Positions 1 to 9,006 of a DNA stretch of 64,000 nucleotides are shown piece by piece (within the stretch, counting starts at the first letter, position 1; each line of letters starts with the position of its first letter). The DNA is taken from positions 2,914,001 through 2,978,000 of the forward strand of contig JAXGMV010000001.1 in the NCBI GenBank assembly GCA_040768445.1. The letters are read 5' to 3'. The position numbers and the translations under genes were made by a program. The notes beneath the pieces are model-generated. The model saw only the letters and a program-made list of their open reading frames with translations. It made no database searches and was not told the DNA's origin. Source of the DNA: JAXGMV01 sp040768445 (GTDB lineage: Bacteria > Chloroflexota > Anaerolineae > Anaerolineales > Anaerolineaceae).

Positions 1-1777
1 CCAGGCTTTGGTGGCGGAAGTAGGTGTTATAAAGCTCAGCATAATGACCACCTGCCTGCATCAACTGCTGATGATTTCCCTCTTCCAGGATACGGCCAGA
101 ATCAATCACAATAATCCTGTCTGCTGACTTAATGGTCGAAAGTCGATGCGCAATCAGAATTGAGGTTGTATTTTTGAGGATCAAATTCAGTGCCTGCTGA
201 ATTTGCCATTCCGTGAACGGGTCGATGCTGGCTGTAGCTTCATCGAGGATAAAAATTGCCGGGTTTTGAACAAGTACTCGCATTAACGAAACAAGCTGAC
301 GCTGCCCCATCGAGAGCAGAGTGCCTCTTTCACCCACCTGTGTATCTAACCCATCTGACAGCGTTGATAACCACTCGCCGTCTCCGATTTGCTTACCCAA
401 CCGTAATACTTCATCCCGGTTGGCTTTATCACAGGTATAACAAATATTTTCTAAAACCGTACCTGAGAACAGGAATGGTACCTGTGACACGATGCCTAGC
501 TGCTTGCGGTAACTGTGAAGGTCAAAACTTCGAATATCCTGTCCATCAATCAGGATCTCTCCATCCTGGAACTCGTAAAAGCGGGCAATCAATTTTGCTA
601 TAGATGATTTCCCGGCACCTGTATGACCAACAAAAGCAAGGTTTTCACCGGGCTTGATATTCAGACTGAAATCATTGAGGACCATTTCACCGGTTTTATA
701 ATGAAAATTCACATGCTTGAAATCAATTTCTCCGCGCAATCGGTCAGGCTTAATTGAACCTGTTTGGACAACAGTCGCTTCTGCATCGATCAAAGCGAAA
801 ACACGTTCAGCAGCAGAAAGCCCATTTTGAACCTGTGTCCAGTAGGATGACAGGCTCATCACAGGGTACATAAACCGGTCCATGCTCATGATAAACAGGT
901 ACCAGGCGCCGGCTGTGACGATGCCTTGCTCCACTGACAACCCACCAAAATAGACCAGCACAGCAGTACCAATAGCGCCAATTGCATTCAACATTGGGTG
1001 AATCAAAGTCATGATCACGCCGCGTTTGAAGTTTACACTGTAGGATAACCAGTTTGCAGCATAGAACTCACGGTAAACATTCTTCTCCTGGCGGTAGTTC
1101 TTAGCCACGGCAATGCCACCAATACTCTCCTTAATGGTCGCATTTACAGAGGCAATTGCCCGCATACCAGCACGTGTGACCTTACGGGCTATTTTTCTAA
1201 AGCTCACAGCCACAAGCAAAATCACAGGCACCATACCAAATAAGTACAGGGTCAATGTTGTATCTATACGAAGTAAGACAAATGTCAGGATAACAGTTTC
1301 AAGGAGCTGAGAAATTAAATCCATCGTCAGCGTAACAAGCTGTCCAAAATCATTGGTATCACCGGTGATCCTTGATACAATTTTTCCAGTGGAGTATTCA
1401 TCGTAGAAAGATAGATCATGTTCAGTTGAAGCTTCAAAAGCATCTGAAGCAAGTGCAGTCACCGCACCAGCAATGGTGCGCACTGTAAAACGTCTTCTGA
1501 TCAGGTTTGCCAGCCACATTAAAACACCGAAAACCAGGACAATAAGTGGAATGGCAAAGTAAAGTTCCGATCGTTCGCTTTCGCTGATCAGGTCCACACC
1601 GCGTGATACTACAACAGGCAAAAAAGCGCCCATGGATGAGATCACAATAATACTCAGAGAAATGACGATCAAGCGGCGCCAATGCGGCTTGAAGTAGCTG
1701 GCGATGCGTTTGACCAGTTCTACATCGCTGTAAGTCCGATCGTATTGTTCTGCATTAAGTCCCGAATAAAAGCCCAT
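1..1777 (-). CDS. ABC exporter half-transporter (permease-ATPase), partial at window edge
   Basis: This is an ABC half-transporter: an N-terminal six-helix exporter domain followed by a nucleotide-binding domain. The start is the ATG at 1777, 20 bases after the stop of the upstream ABC gene. The C-terminus runs off the window. The ATPase part shows Walker A (GHTGAGKSS), Walker B with the catalytic Glu (FILDEATASID) and an H-loop (LIAHRLSTI). Its signature motif is LSMGQ instead of LSGGQ. The neighbour has the complementary defect, so the two probably form a heterodimer with one degenerate ATP site, as in BmrCD or TM287/288. The exported substrate (drug, lipid or peptide) cannot be told from sequence. 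Confidence 0.93.
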   Translation of the reverse strand, partial: MGFYSGLNAEQYDRTYSDVELVKRIASYFKPHWRRLIVISLSIIVISSMGAFLPVVVSRGVDLISESERSELYFAIPLIVLVFGVLMWLANLIRRRFTVRTIAGAVTALASDAFEASTEHDLSFYDEYSTGKIVSRITGDTNDFGQLVTLTMDLISQLLETVILTFVLLRIDTTLTLYLFGMVPVILLVAVSFRKIARKVTRAGMRAIASVNATIKESIGGIAVAKNYRQEKNVYREFYAANWLSYSVNFKRGVIMTLIHPMLNAIGAIGTAVLVYFGGLSVEQGIVTAGAWYLFIMSMDRFMYPVMSLSSYWTQVQNGLSAAERVFALIDAEATVVQTGSIKPDRLRGEIDFKHVNFHYKTGEMVLNDFSLNIKPGENLAFVGHTGAGKSSIAKLIARFYEFQDGEILIDGQDIRSFDLHSYRKQLGIVSQVPFLFSGTVLENICYTCDKANRDEVLRLGKQIGDGEWLSTLSDGLDTQVGERGTLLSMGQRQLVSLMRVLVQNPAIFILDEATASIDPFTEWQIQQALNLILKNTTSILIAHRLSTIKSADRIIVIDSGRILEEGNHQQLMQAGGHYAELYNTYFRHQSL

Positions 1778-1797
1778 AAATAAACCCTGAATTCCAA

Positions 1798-3564
1798 TTA
1801 TTCACTAAAAATCTGTCGGTAAGCTTGGGAAGTTTCAAGCAATTCCTCATGCGTGCCAATGGCTGCAATTTTTCCCAGTCGCATAACGATAATGAGGTCT
1901 GCCCAGCGTATTTGCGACAACCTATGAGTAATAATCATGGTGGTCCGACCAGATGCGGCTGCGAAAATCGCTTTTTGAATCCTATCCTCTGTCGCACTAT
2001 CAATTGCAGAAGTTGAGTCATCCAAAATTAATATTTTAGGATCAGTCAGAAAAGCACGCGCCAGTGCCAGGCGCTGTCGCTGTCCGCCAGAGAGCGTTAC
2101 GCCTCTTTCGCCTAAGATAGTCGCATAACCTTCATTAAATGTCTCAATAAATTCATCTGCCTGGGCAGCTTTTGCTGCAGCTCGCACCTCTTCGTCAGTG
2201 GCATCCTGTTTACCGAAAGCGATATTTTCCTTAATTGTTTTTGAAAAAAGGAAAATATCCTGCTCAATGATCGATATCTGCCGGCGCAGAGCGTCCAGGT
2301 TCCATTGACGAACATCAACACCATCAATAAGCACCTGTCCCTGTGTGACATCGTATGTTCGGTTTACAAGTTTTGCCAGTGATGTTTTGCCTGAGCCAGT
2401 CTGCCCTACAATTGCCACAGTTTGACCAGGTTTCACCTGGAAAGATATGCCTTCCAGCGCTGGTTCATCACCTTCATTGTAGCCAAATGAAACGTTCTGA
2501 AAGACAATTTCACCTGACATAACTGATTGGTTGCCGGCTAAATTCTGGTCCAGGTTGTTTTCCCGGTTGATCAAACTGAGAATGCGGCGAGCGCTGGCAA
2601 TGCCAAGAGAAATGCGTGAATAAGCGAACAGAGATGAGAAGGTAGGAAAATCCAACATCAGCAGCAGGCTGTAATAACCGACAACATCTCCAAGGTTTAA
2701 TACCCCGGACCGGTACAATAACAGCCCGTGAAATAAACCGACAGCTGTCGCAATACCGAGCAGTAATAATGGGAAAAACTTGGACTCAATAATACCTTGC
2801 TTAACCAGGGCGTTTCGATACCGGCCGATGTTGGTGTTGAACAGGCCAACCTCAGTAACTTCCTGCGAGGAGCCTTTGACCGTTTCAATCCCATCCAGTG
2901 ATTCAGCCAGGCGAGTATTCATGCTGCCAAACGACGCCCTCACCTCCTGAGTGACAGGACGCAAGGTTTTCATATAGCTGTAAATAGCAATCAAGTAGAA
3001 CACGATAAACAAGATTGGTGTCAATACCAGGCTGGGATGGTAGCGCGGGGCAAATATCAGCGGTGCAATCAGGAAATTCGCCGATCCGATGACCATGTTC
3101 AACCCGGGATTGAATAGAAAATTAACTTCTCGGACATCGTTTGTGGCACGAGCCATTGTGTCACCAACTGGCTGCAGGCTGTGGAATGTCATGCTCTTAC
3201 CCAGCAGCCGGATGAAGATCTCATGTCGAATGTCGCGTTCAACACGTTGGGCAGTGATTTCAAAAGACCAATTTCTGGCTAACATTATTAAAGTTCGCAG
3301 AAGCTGGGTACCGCCAATTATCAGGGCAATGTAACTGAGCAGTTTGATGTTTATTTCTGCATCGAAGATGACATTGAAGGCATTGCCAATCAGTACTGGC
3401 TGCACTGCCGCCAGTATGCCATTAGCTGCCGCCGCAGCAAGTGCCAGTAAAATCAAGTGCCACTGTCGGCGAGCGTGTGACGCAATCCAGCGCACCGGAT
3501 CACTGCGGTTGGTTTTTAGTTCAGTTTCAAGTGTAAATTCTGCTATGGATGAGCTTGCTGCCAT
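1798..3564 (-). CDS. ABC exporter half-transporter, permease-ATPase fusion
   Basis: A 588-residue exporter half-transporter. The transmembrane domain covers about residues 30-320 and the ATPase domain about 350-588. Walker A is GQTGSGKTS, the signature is a canonical LSGGQ and the H-loop is IITHRLSQI. Walker B reads ILILDDSTSAID, so the catalytic Glu is replaced by Asp. This is the mark of the degenerate-site subunit in heterodimeric exporters. It is the upstream gene of the pair; the second half follows 20 bases after its stop. Multidrug or lipid export is the usual annotation, but the substrate is unknown. Confidence 0.94.
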   Translation of the reverse strand: MAASSSIAEFTLETELKTNRSDPVRWIASHARRQWHLILLALAAAAANGILAAVQPVLIGNAFNVIFDAEINIKLLSYIALIIGGTQLLRTLIMLARNWSFEITAQRVERDIRHEIFIRLLGKSMTFHSLQPVGDTMARATNDVREVNFLFNPGLNMVIGSANFLIAPLIFAPRYHPSLVLTPILFIVFYLIAIYSYMKTLRPVTQEVRASFGSMNTRLAESLDGIETVKGSSQEVTEVGLFNTNIGRYRNALVKQGIIESKFFPLLLLGIATAVGLFHGLLLYRSGVLNLGDVVGYYSLLLMLDFPTFSSLFAYSRISLGIASARRILSLINRENNLDQNLAGNQSVMSGEIVFQNVSFGYNEGDEPALEGISFQVKPGQTVAIVGQTGSGKTSLAKLVNRTYDVTQGQVLIDGVDVRQWNLDALRRQISIIEQDIFLFSKTIKENIAFGKQDATDEEVRAAAKAAQADEFIETFNEGYATILGERGVTLSGGQRQRLALARAFLTDPKILILDDSTSAIDSATEDRIQKAIFAAASGRTTMIITHRLSQIRWADLIIVMRLGKIAAIGTHEELLETSQAYRQIFSE

Positions 3565-3717
3565 AAAGTGTTGGTTTCCCTGCCCGATTGAATATTAACT
3601 TAAAGATTTTATCACCAAGACGGGTTACACACAAACCAGGTTGTCACATAAACAAGATAGATTTTAATTTTTGGTACAATTTAATTAACAAAAATTTACT
3701 TCTCGGGACAATTCAAA

Positions 3718-4062
3718 ATGACTTTTAAAAATTCAATCATTCAAATCACCACCAACGGTATGGGGCATGGCAACCCAGAATTGCAATTAAAATTGATCAC
3801 AACTTACTTGAATTTATTGCTCGATACCGAAACCACCCCCAACATCATCACTTTTTATAATGAAGGTGTAAAACTACTGGTCGAAGGTTCTCCGGTTATT
3901 GAAACTCTCAAAAAACTGGAGTCAAAAAATGTCCGCCTGATTGCTTGTGGTACTTGTCTGAACTTTTACAACCTGACCGAAAAACTCCAAGTTGGCATCG
4001 TTGGCGGTATGACTGATATTATCGAAGCCCAGCAGAAAGCTGACAAAGTAATTACGCTCTAA
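3718..4062 (+). CDS. DsrE/YedF-like family protein
   Basis: A 114-residue protein of the DsrE-like alpha/beta fold. It resembles the C-terminal half of YedF, the sulfurtransferase-like protein linked to selenium metabolism. The conserved pieces are the N-terminal strand followed by GMGHGNPELQ, the segment around NEGVKLL, and the CGTCLNFY motif near residues 78-85, whose Cys is the usual persulfide or selenium-handling candidate. The N-terminal TusA-like domain of full YedF is absent, so this is a stand-alone form. It converges on the next gene with a 9-base gap. No selenium genes are visible nearby, so a sulfur-relay role is an inference from the fold. Confidence 0.75.
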   Translation: MTFKNSIIQITTNGMGHGNPELQLKLITTYLNLLLDTETTPNIITFYNEGVKLLVEGSPVIETLKKLESKNVRLIACGTCLNFYNLTEKLQVGIVGGMTDIIEAQQKADKVITL

Positions 4063-4071
4063 AAGAGTCGT

Positions 4072-4494
4072 TCACCTATCAGTTTTCAATTTTGCATAAG
4101 CGCTCACCCATGGAGCTCCCAGCCGATGGCGGGCACTGATTTGGATATCACCCAGCTTTTGCGCAATCTGGGCAGATTTCAATGCAATACTGCCCCAATC
4201 CTCTTTCTTTAGTGCCTCTTTCAGACTTCGAGCAAAACTGTCGCTCCACTCCCAATCCAACCGGTACTTGTCGGCTTTCAACCAGTAACCCTTTTTCTCC
4301 CATGCAGCAACGGATGAATCGATTGTCTGATAAACATCCTCAAGCGCCAGGATGATGAATGCCACCAGATCGTAACTGGTATCGGTCACACTCATTTGGC
4401 TCATCAATTCTCTAATAGCCAGCACAATCATTTTAGTCAGTCGGGCGCGTTCTTTACCGCCGGTTTCCGGGTTGACATATCTGCTCAACTTCAA
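4072..4494 (-). CDS. Hypothetical protein, alpha-helical, 140 aa
   Basis: Not recognised. The 140-residue product appears soluble and largely helical, with no signal peptide or membrane segment. It is rich in Trp, Lys and Glu in the middle (EWSDSFARSLKEALKKEDWG). The apparent start is TTG with GAGG close upstream; the spacing is short, so the start is uncertain. It converges on the DsrE-like gene, and its 5' side faces the 250-base gap before tRNA-Leu. It is accepted as a real gene because of its length, sensible composition, and the absence of a competing frame over the same stretch. Confidence 0.6.
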   Translation of the reverse strand: MKLSRYVNPETGGKERARLTKMIVLAIRELMSQMSVTDTSYDLVAFIILALEDVYQTIDSSVAAWEKKGYWLKADKYRLDWEWSDSFARSLKEALKKEDWGSIALKSAQIAQKLGDIQISARHRLGAPWVSAYAKLKTDR

Positions 4495-4705
4495 TCCTCG
4501 CTGCGATGGAGTAAATACCGCCCAATTATAAACCCTGAAAACACTTTGCTGCCCTTGTCACACATTGTCAAACAGGTATTTTAAGAATGACTTCCACCTG
4601 CCGTCAGCTCTGGTACTGTTACGAATTTTATAAGATTATTCTGATTATATTCTAAGATTTTGCGTTGATAATTAGGGTTGTTATACGCATGGTAAACGTC
4701 AAAAC

Positions 4706-4734
4706 TTGCGATTAATGTCACTCTCGCTTATAAT
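4706..4734 (+). promoter_or_regulatory. Sigma-70-type promoter of tRNA-Leu / tig
   Basis: TTGCGA at 4706-4711 and a perfect TATAAT at 4729-4734 are 17 bases apart, 10 bases before the mature 5' end of tRNA-Leu. The same transcript may continue into tig and clpP, because no terminator lies between the tRNA and tig. The rest of the gap from 4495 shows no gene. Confidence 0.7.
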
Positions 4735-4744
4735 CCTGCGGGAA

Positions 4745-4826
4745 GGGGATGTGCTGGAATTGGCAGACAGGCATGACTTAGGATCATGTGTCGAAAGGCG
4801 TGAGGGTTCAAATCCCTCCATCCCCA
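4745..4826 (+). tRNA. tRNA-Leu (anticodon UAG)
   Basis: The acceptor arms GGGGATG (4745-4751) and CATCCCC (4819-4825) pair, with discriminator A at 4826. The anticodon stem CATGA/TCATG encloses the loop CTTAGGA, giving anticodon TAG at 4779-4781. The T arm is GAGGG-TTCAAAT-CCCTC. The variable arm is enlarged, as in leucine tRNAs. CCA is not encoded. Confidence 0.95.
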
Positions 4827-4862
4827 TTCCGCAAAACAAACTTAATAAAACGAGGTTTTACT

Positions 4863-6368
4863 TTGAAGATTGAAACACAACCACAAGAAGACCAGCAGGT
4901 AAAAATAATTGCTGAAATTGAGCCGGAGAAAATGGAAGGTTTTAAAATCCGGGCAGCCAGGAAAATCTCCCGCAATTCGAAGATCTCGGGATTTAGACCG
5001 GGCAAAGCACCTTACGATGTGGTTCGCCGACAGTATGGCGATGCCGTCATCGAACAGGAAGCTGTCGAAATCATGCTGGATGAACTGTACCCACAAATAC
5101 TCGATGAAGCAGGCATTAAGCCATCTGCTGCTGGCACCCTTGAAGAAATCATCAGCATGGATCCGCCAAAATTCTCATTCGTTGTGCCAATTGAGCCGGA
5201 AGTTATCTTAAGTGACTACCGCACCATCCGCAAAGCCTATACGCCTGAGCCGGTCAGCGAGGACGAATACAATAAAGTTATCAAGAATTTACAGAAGAAC
5301 TTTGCTACTGCCGAACCGGTAGAAGGTCGTCCGATTGAGGAAGGTGACCTCGTTTACCTCATGGTCAATGGGGAGTACGTAAAACCGGAAGATGAAGAGA
5401 ACAATAAGATTGTCGAGGATATGCCATTCCAGGCATTGGTAGAAAAAGGTGAAGAGAATAAAGAAGAATGGCCATTCCCCGGCTTTGGTCTTGAGTTGAT
5501 CGGTGCAAAAGAGAACGACGAAGTTATCATCAATCACAAATTTGAAGAGGACACTGTCTACGACAATTTAAAAGGCAAAGAAGTAGTCTTCAAAGTAACA
5601 GTACAATCTATCAAGCATCTCAGCCTTCCTGTAATTGATGATGAGTTTGCAAAATCTGTTGGTGAATATGAGAATCTGGAAACGCTTGATAAAGAAGTTC
5701 GAAATCAATTAGAGCGCGAAAAGAACCAGTCTTATGATGATAGCTATTTCAGCGAAATCATTAGCAAAATTGTTGATGAATCAACAGTTAAGTATCCAAA
5801 ACACATGCTTGAAGAGGAGATTCACCAGATTCTGCATTCCTTTGAACACGACCTCGGTCATCAGCAAATGGATCTGGACACCTACCTGAAGACCCGAAAA
5901 CTTGAAAAAGAAGCCTTCATCGATCAGGAAATTAAGCCGGATGCCGAAAAGCGTCTCAAACGTAACCTCGTGCTTGAGAAAATCGGTTCCAAGGAGAAAA
6001 TTGCCCTGGATACCAAGCAACTTCAATCTGAAGTGCAAGCAACCATGATCAATTACCTTCAGAATGGCTACAAGATGCCAAAAATTGCCCGTGAACGGGA
6101 TGAGTTCACCAACTACATCACCTATCAGGCAGCTAACAGGCTTCTGAACAAAGGCATACTTGATCGTTTGAAACTGATAGCCACGGGTGAGTTTGTTGAA
6201 GAGAGTGAAACTTCGGAAAAAGACACACCTTCTGCTGAGGAAGTCACAGAAAAAGCACCTGCCAAAGAGAAAAAGAGCCGCAAGAAAGCAGCCGAAACAG
6301 CTGAAGAAACACCAAAAGCTGAAAAGCCTGTAAAAAAAGCGGCAAAAAAGAAGACGGATGAGCAGTAG
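4863..6368 (+). CDS. tig: Trigger factor (ribosome-associated chaperone and peptidyl-prolyl isomerase)
   Basis: Trigger factor binds the ribosome exit tunnel and folds nascent chains. The best start is TTG at 4863 (product begins MKIETQPQED), with GAGG about 8 bases upstream; the ATG further upstream lies inside tRNA-Leu. The 501-residue protein has the N-terminal ribosome-binding domain with the signature region SRNSKISGFRPGKAPYDVV, a central FKBP-like domain (about 160-270) and a long helical C-terminal domain. It ends in an unusual tail of roughly 50 residues rich in Lys, Ala and Glu (KKSRKKAAETAEETPKAEK), lacking in E. coli. clpP follows after 33 bases, the classic tig-clpP order; clpX is not next. 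Confidence 0.95.
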   Translation: MKIETQPQEDQQVKIIAEIEPEKMEGFKIRAARKISRNSKISGFRPGKAPYDVVRRQYGDAVIEQEAVEIMLDELYPQILDEAGIKPSAAGTLEEIISMDPPKFSFVVPIEPEVILSDYRTIRKAYTPEPVSEDEYNKVIKNLQKNFATAEPVEGRPIEEGDLVYLMVNGEYVKPEDEENNKIVEDMPFQALVEKGEENKEEWPFPGFGLELIGAKENDEVIINHKFEEDTVYDNLKGKEVVFKVTVQSIKHLSLPVIDDEFAKSVGEYENLETLDKEVRNQLEREKNQSYDDSYFSEIISKIVDESTVKYPKHMLEEEIHQILHSFEHDLGHQQMDLDTYLKTRKLEKEAFIDQEIKPDAEKRLKRNLVLEKIGSKEKIALDTKQLQSEVQATMINYLQNGYKMPKIARERDEFTNYITYQAANRLLNKGILDRLKLIATGEFVEESETSEKDTPSAEEVTEKAPAKEKKSRKKAAETAEETPKAEKPVKKAAKKKTDEQ

Positions 6369-6401
6369 ATCAACTGCGTCATTAGAACCAGGAGTAAATT
6401 A

Positions 6402-7007
6402 ATGGCAATACCTGATATAAACAGTGTGATACCAATGGTCATCGAATCATCTGGGCGCGGAGAACGCGCTTATGATATCTATTCGCTGCTGCTCAAAGAG
6501 CGGATTGTGTTCCTGGGCACGCCCATTGATGCCCAGATCTCTAATCTGATCGTTGCCCAGCTGCTTTTCTTAAGCCGGGAAGACCCGGAGCGCGACATTC
6601 AGATTTACATCAACTCCCCTGGCGGGCAGGTCTACGCCGGGCTGGCAATTTATGACACCATGCAGATGATCCCTAACAAAATCAGCACAGTAGCCGTCGG
6701 TGCCACCGCCTCTTTTGGCACGCTGCTGCTGGCTGCTGGCACCAAGGGACACCGTTATGCGCTGCCCAATGCCACCATTCATATTCACCAACCCCTTGGC
6801 GGCGCCCAGGGTCAGGCTTCGGATATCGAAATCCAGGCACGTGAAATCCTGCGTCTGAAGAAAAGGTTAAACGAAGTGCTTGTCCACCACACCGGTCAAA
6901 CGATGGAAGTTATCGAACGGGACACCGAGCGCGATTATTATCTGGATGCAGTCGGTGCTGTGGAATACGGCCTGGTTGACCAGGTGCTCGAGCCGCCAAC
7001 GAAGTAA
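6402..7007 (+). CDS. clpP: ATP-dependent Clp protease proteolytic subunit
   Basis: A 201-residue serine protease subunit that forms the tetradecameric chamber used by Clp ATPases. The catalytic Ser lies in GATASFGTLLLAAGTKG, the His in IHIHQPLGG and the Asp in the TERDYYLDAVGAVEYGLVD segment. The Ser motif differs slightly from the usual GQAASMG but keeps the nucleophile. The start ATG at 6402 has AGGAG upstream. It lies just downstream of tig, as in many bacteria, consistent with co-expression of chaperone and protease. No Clp ATPase gene is in the window. Confidence 0.97.
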   Translation: MAIPDINSVIPMVIESSGRGERAYDIYSLLLKERIVFLGTPIDAQISNLIVAQLLFLSREDPERDIQIYINSPGGQVYAGLAIYDTMQMIPNKISTVAVGATASFGTLLLAAGTKGHRYALPNATIHIHQPLGGAQGQASDIEIQAREILRLKKRLNEVLVHHTGQTMEVIERDTERDYYLDAVGAVEYGLVDQVLEPPTK

Positions 7008-7088
7008 ACCTGAAGGTTATCAACTAACTAATTAAACCACGCCGGACTGCGATTATTCCCGGCGTGGTTTGATAAAACGAGTAAATTT

Positions 7089-7892
7089 ATGGCTTGTCTA
7101 AATGAAATTAAAGCGCTAATCATAGATATGGACGGTGTCTTGTGGCGCGACAATGAACCGATCGTCAACCTCAGTAAACTGTTTGATGACATACGGTCTT
7201 TTCCCCTCAAGTTTATGCTGGCTACCAACAACTCAACCCGTTCAGTTAAACAATATCAACAGCGATTGGCAGAATTGGGTGCTGTTGTTCACCAAAATGA
7301 AATCCTAACATCAGGTTTGGCAACTGCAATGGTATTAAAAGCCAGGTATCCTGATGGCGGAAATGTCTTTGTCGTTGGGGAAGCCGGCCTGGTTGAAACA
7401 CTCAGTGAATATGGCTTTAACCACGCAACAGAGAACCCTCTGGCAGTAGTCGCTGGTTTAGATCGCCACGTCAGCTATGAAAAACTCAAGCTAGCATCAG
7501 GTTTTATCAGAAACGGTGCGGCTTTCATTGCCACCAATCCTGACAAAACACTCCCAACACCACAAGGCTTTATTCCCGGTGCCGGTGCAGTGCTTGCATT
7601 TATTGAAGCAGCAACTGACATAAAGCCAGAAGTGATAGGTAAACCTTTTCCTACACTGTTGAATGCTGCAATTGAAAGCATGCAGGTTCTTCCGGAACAA
7701 GTTCTCGCAATCGGCGACAGGCTGGATACCGACGCTGCAGGCGCACAGGCAGCCGGCTGTAAGACTGCCCTGGTACTCAGTGGCGTAAGCACCGAAGCTG
7801 AGGGGTTGGCATGGATGCCAGCGCTTGACCTCATCAGCCCGGACATAAGCACGGTTATTAATATTTTGCATGAACACATTGATGGACCTTAA
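7089..7892 (+). CDS. HAD-superfamily sugar-phosphate phosphatase, NagD/PNPase type
   Basis: A 267-residue HAD hydrolase of the NagD / p-nitrophenylphosphatase subgroup (type IIA cap). Motif I is DMDGVLW with both catalytic Asp residues, motif II TNNSTRS, motif III the Lys in GKPFPTL, and motif IV GDRLDTDAAGAQAAG. Family members dephosphorylate small phosphates such as phosphoglycolate, glycerol phosphate or nucleotides; the substrate is not evident here. The 3' end overlaps the next gene, rlmN, by 23 bases or less, which suggests translational coupling. Confidence 0.88.
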   Translation: MACLNEIKALIIDMDGVLWRDNEPIVNLSKLFDDIRSFPLKFMLATNNSTRSVKQYQQRLAELGAVVHQNEILTSGLATAMVLKARYPDGGNVFVVGEAGLVETLSEYGFNHATENPLAVVAGLDRHVSYEKLKLASGFIRNGAAFIATNPDKTLPTPQGFIPGAGAVLAFIEAATDIKPEVIGKPFPTLLNAAIESMQVLPEQVLAIGDRLDTDAAGAQAAGCKTALVLSGVSTEAEGLAWMPALDLISPDISTVINILHEHIDGP

Positions 7893-8931
7893 ACTGACCC
7901 TGCCCCTGGTTTATGATTTTGACTTGTCGGAGTTAGAAAATCGCTTCCGGCAGATCGGCCAGCCTGCATATCGTGCAAAGCAATTGTGGACCGGTCTCTA
8001 CCGCCATTTATGGCACACACCTGAGGCATTTTCCAACCTGCCAGGTGACTTGAGACAGGTTTTAGCAGAAACCTACAACTTTTCAGGATTATTGCCTGCT
8101 GCTGAGATGAAATCTTCGGACGCTGAAACTCAGAAAATTTTATTCGAACTGTATGATGGAAATTCAATCGAAACCGTCCATATGCGTTACAACGAAAGGC
8201 AGTCCATCTGTGTATCAAGCCAGGCAGGCTGCGCGATGGGGTGTGTCTTCTGCGCCACCGGGCAAATGGGTTTTAAGCGCAACCTATCAAGTGGTGAGAT
8301 TGTGGAACAGGTGATACACTTCGCCCGCCGGTTGAGAGATGAAGATAAACCGGTCACGAATGTTGTCATTATGGGCATGGGTGAGCCATTCAACAATTAT
8401 GATGCAACAATGGACGCAATCTACCGCCTGAACCATCCTGAAGGCATGGGGTTGGGCCAGCGCAGATTCACCATATCAACAGTCGGCGTTGTGCAGGGAA
8501 TCATCAAATTTGCCGATGCAGACAGCCAGGTAAATCTTGCGGTAAGCTTGCATGCAGCTGATGACGACCTGCGCAGCAGTCTGCTGCCGGTTAATAAGGC
8601 TTACCCGCTGGCCGAATTAATGCGAGCCTGCAGATATTACATTGAGAAGACAAACCGACGGATCACCTTTGAGTGGGCGCTGATTGATAACGTCAATGAC
8701 CACCAGCAAGATGCCCTGCAACTGGCAGGCTATCTTAAAGGGTTGCTGGCACACGTCAACCTTATACTATTAAATCCCACGCACAAGTACACCGGCAAAG
8801 CATCCACCAGCAGTAAGGCACGCATATTTCGTGAAACGCTTGAATCATCCGGCATCGCCTGCACCATCCGGCTCAGGCGCGGCATTGACATCATGGCAGG
8901 TTGTGGTCAGTTGGCCGAAAAATCAGCCTGA
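7870..8931 (+). CDS. rlmN: 23S rRNA (adenine2503-C2)-methyltransferase, also acting on tRNA
   Basis: A radical SAM methyltransferase that modifies A2503 of 23S rRNA and A37 of some tRNAs. The CxxxCxxC cluster motif is CAMGCVFC (Cys 121, 125 and 128 from the first ATG). The mechanistic Cys near the C-terminus is in DIMAGCGQL. The conserved stretches RYNERQSICVSSQAG and GMGEPFNNYD are present. Length 353 is normal. The start could be ATG 7870 or ATG 7885; neither has a strong Shine-Dalgarno sequence, and both overlap the preceding phosphatase gene. Confidence 0.96.
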   Translation: MNTLMDLKLTLPLVYDFDLSELENRFRQIGQPAYRAKQLWTGLYRHLWHTPEAFSNLPGDLRQVLAETYNFSGLLPAAEMKSSDAETQKILFELYDGNSIETVHMRYNERQSICVSSQAGCAMGCVFCATGQMGFKRNLSSGEIVEQVIHFARRLRDEDKPVTNVVIMGMGEPFNNYDATMDAIYRLNHPEGMGLGQRRFTISTVGVVQGIIKFADADSQVNLAVSLHAADDDLRSSLLPVNKAYPLAELMRACRYYIEKTNRRITFEWALIDNVNDHQQDALQLAGYLKGLLAHVNLILLNPTHKYTGKASTSSKARIFRETLESSGIACTIRLRRGIDIMAGCGQLAEKSA

Positions 8932-8989
8932 AGGTAAACAAATTTTCATCTCATAAGTAAATTGTTAGCTGCAATCAGAAGTGATGGCA

Positions 8990-8998
8990 TGTTATAAT
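8990..8998 (+). promoter_or_regulatory. Extended -10 promoter just upstream of ftsY
   Basis: TGT followed by a perfect TATAAT at 8993-8998 forms an extended -10 element. No good -35 is seen. The expected transcription start is about 9005, one or two bases before the ftsY ATG at 9007, which implies a leaderless or near-leaderless message. Confidence 0.55.
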
Positions 8999-9006
8999 CT
9001 CGGTCT

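Noticed and set aside
4788..4862. Upstream ATG that would lengthen trigger factor by 25 residues
   Set aside because: The ATG lies within tRNA-Leu and the extra residues are not family-like; TTG 4863 has a ribosome-binding site.
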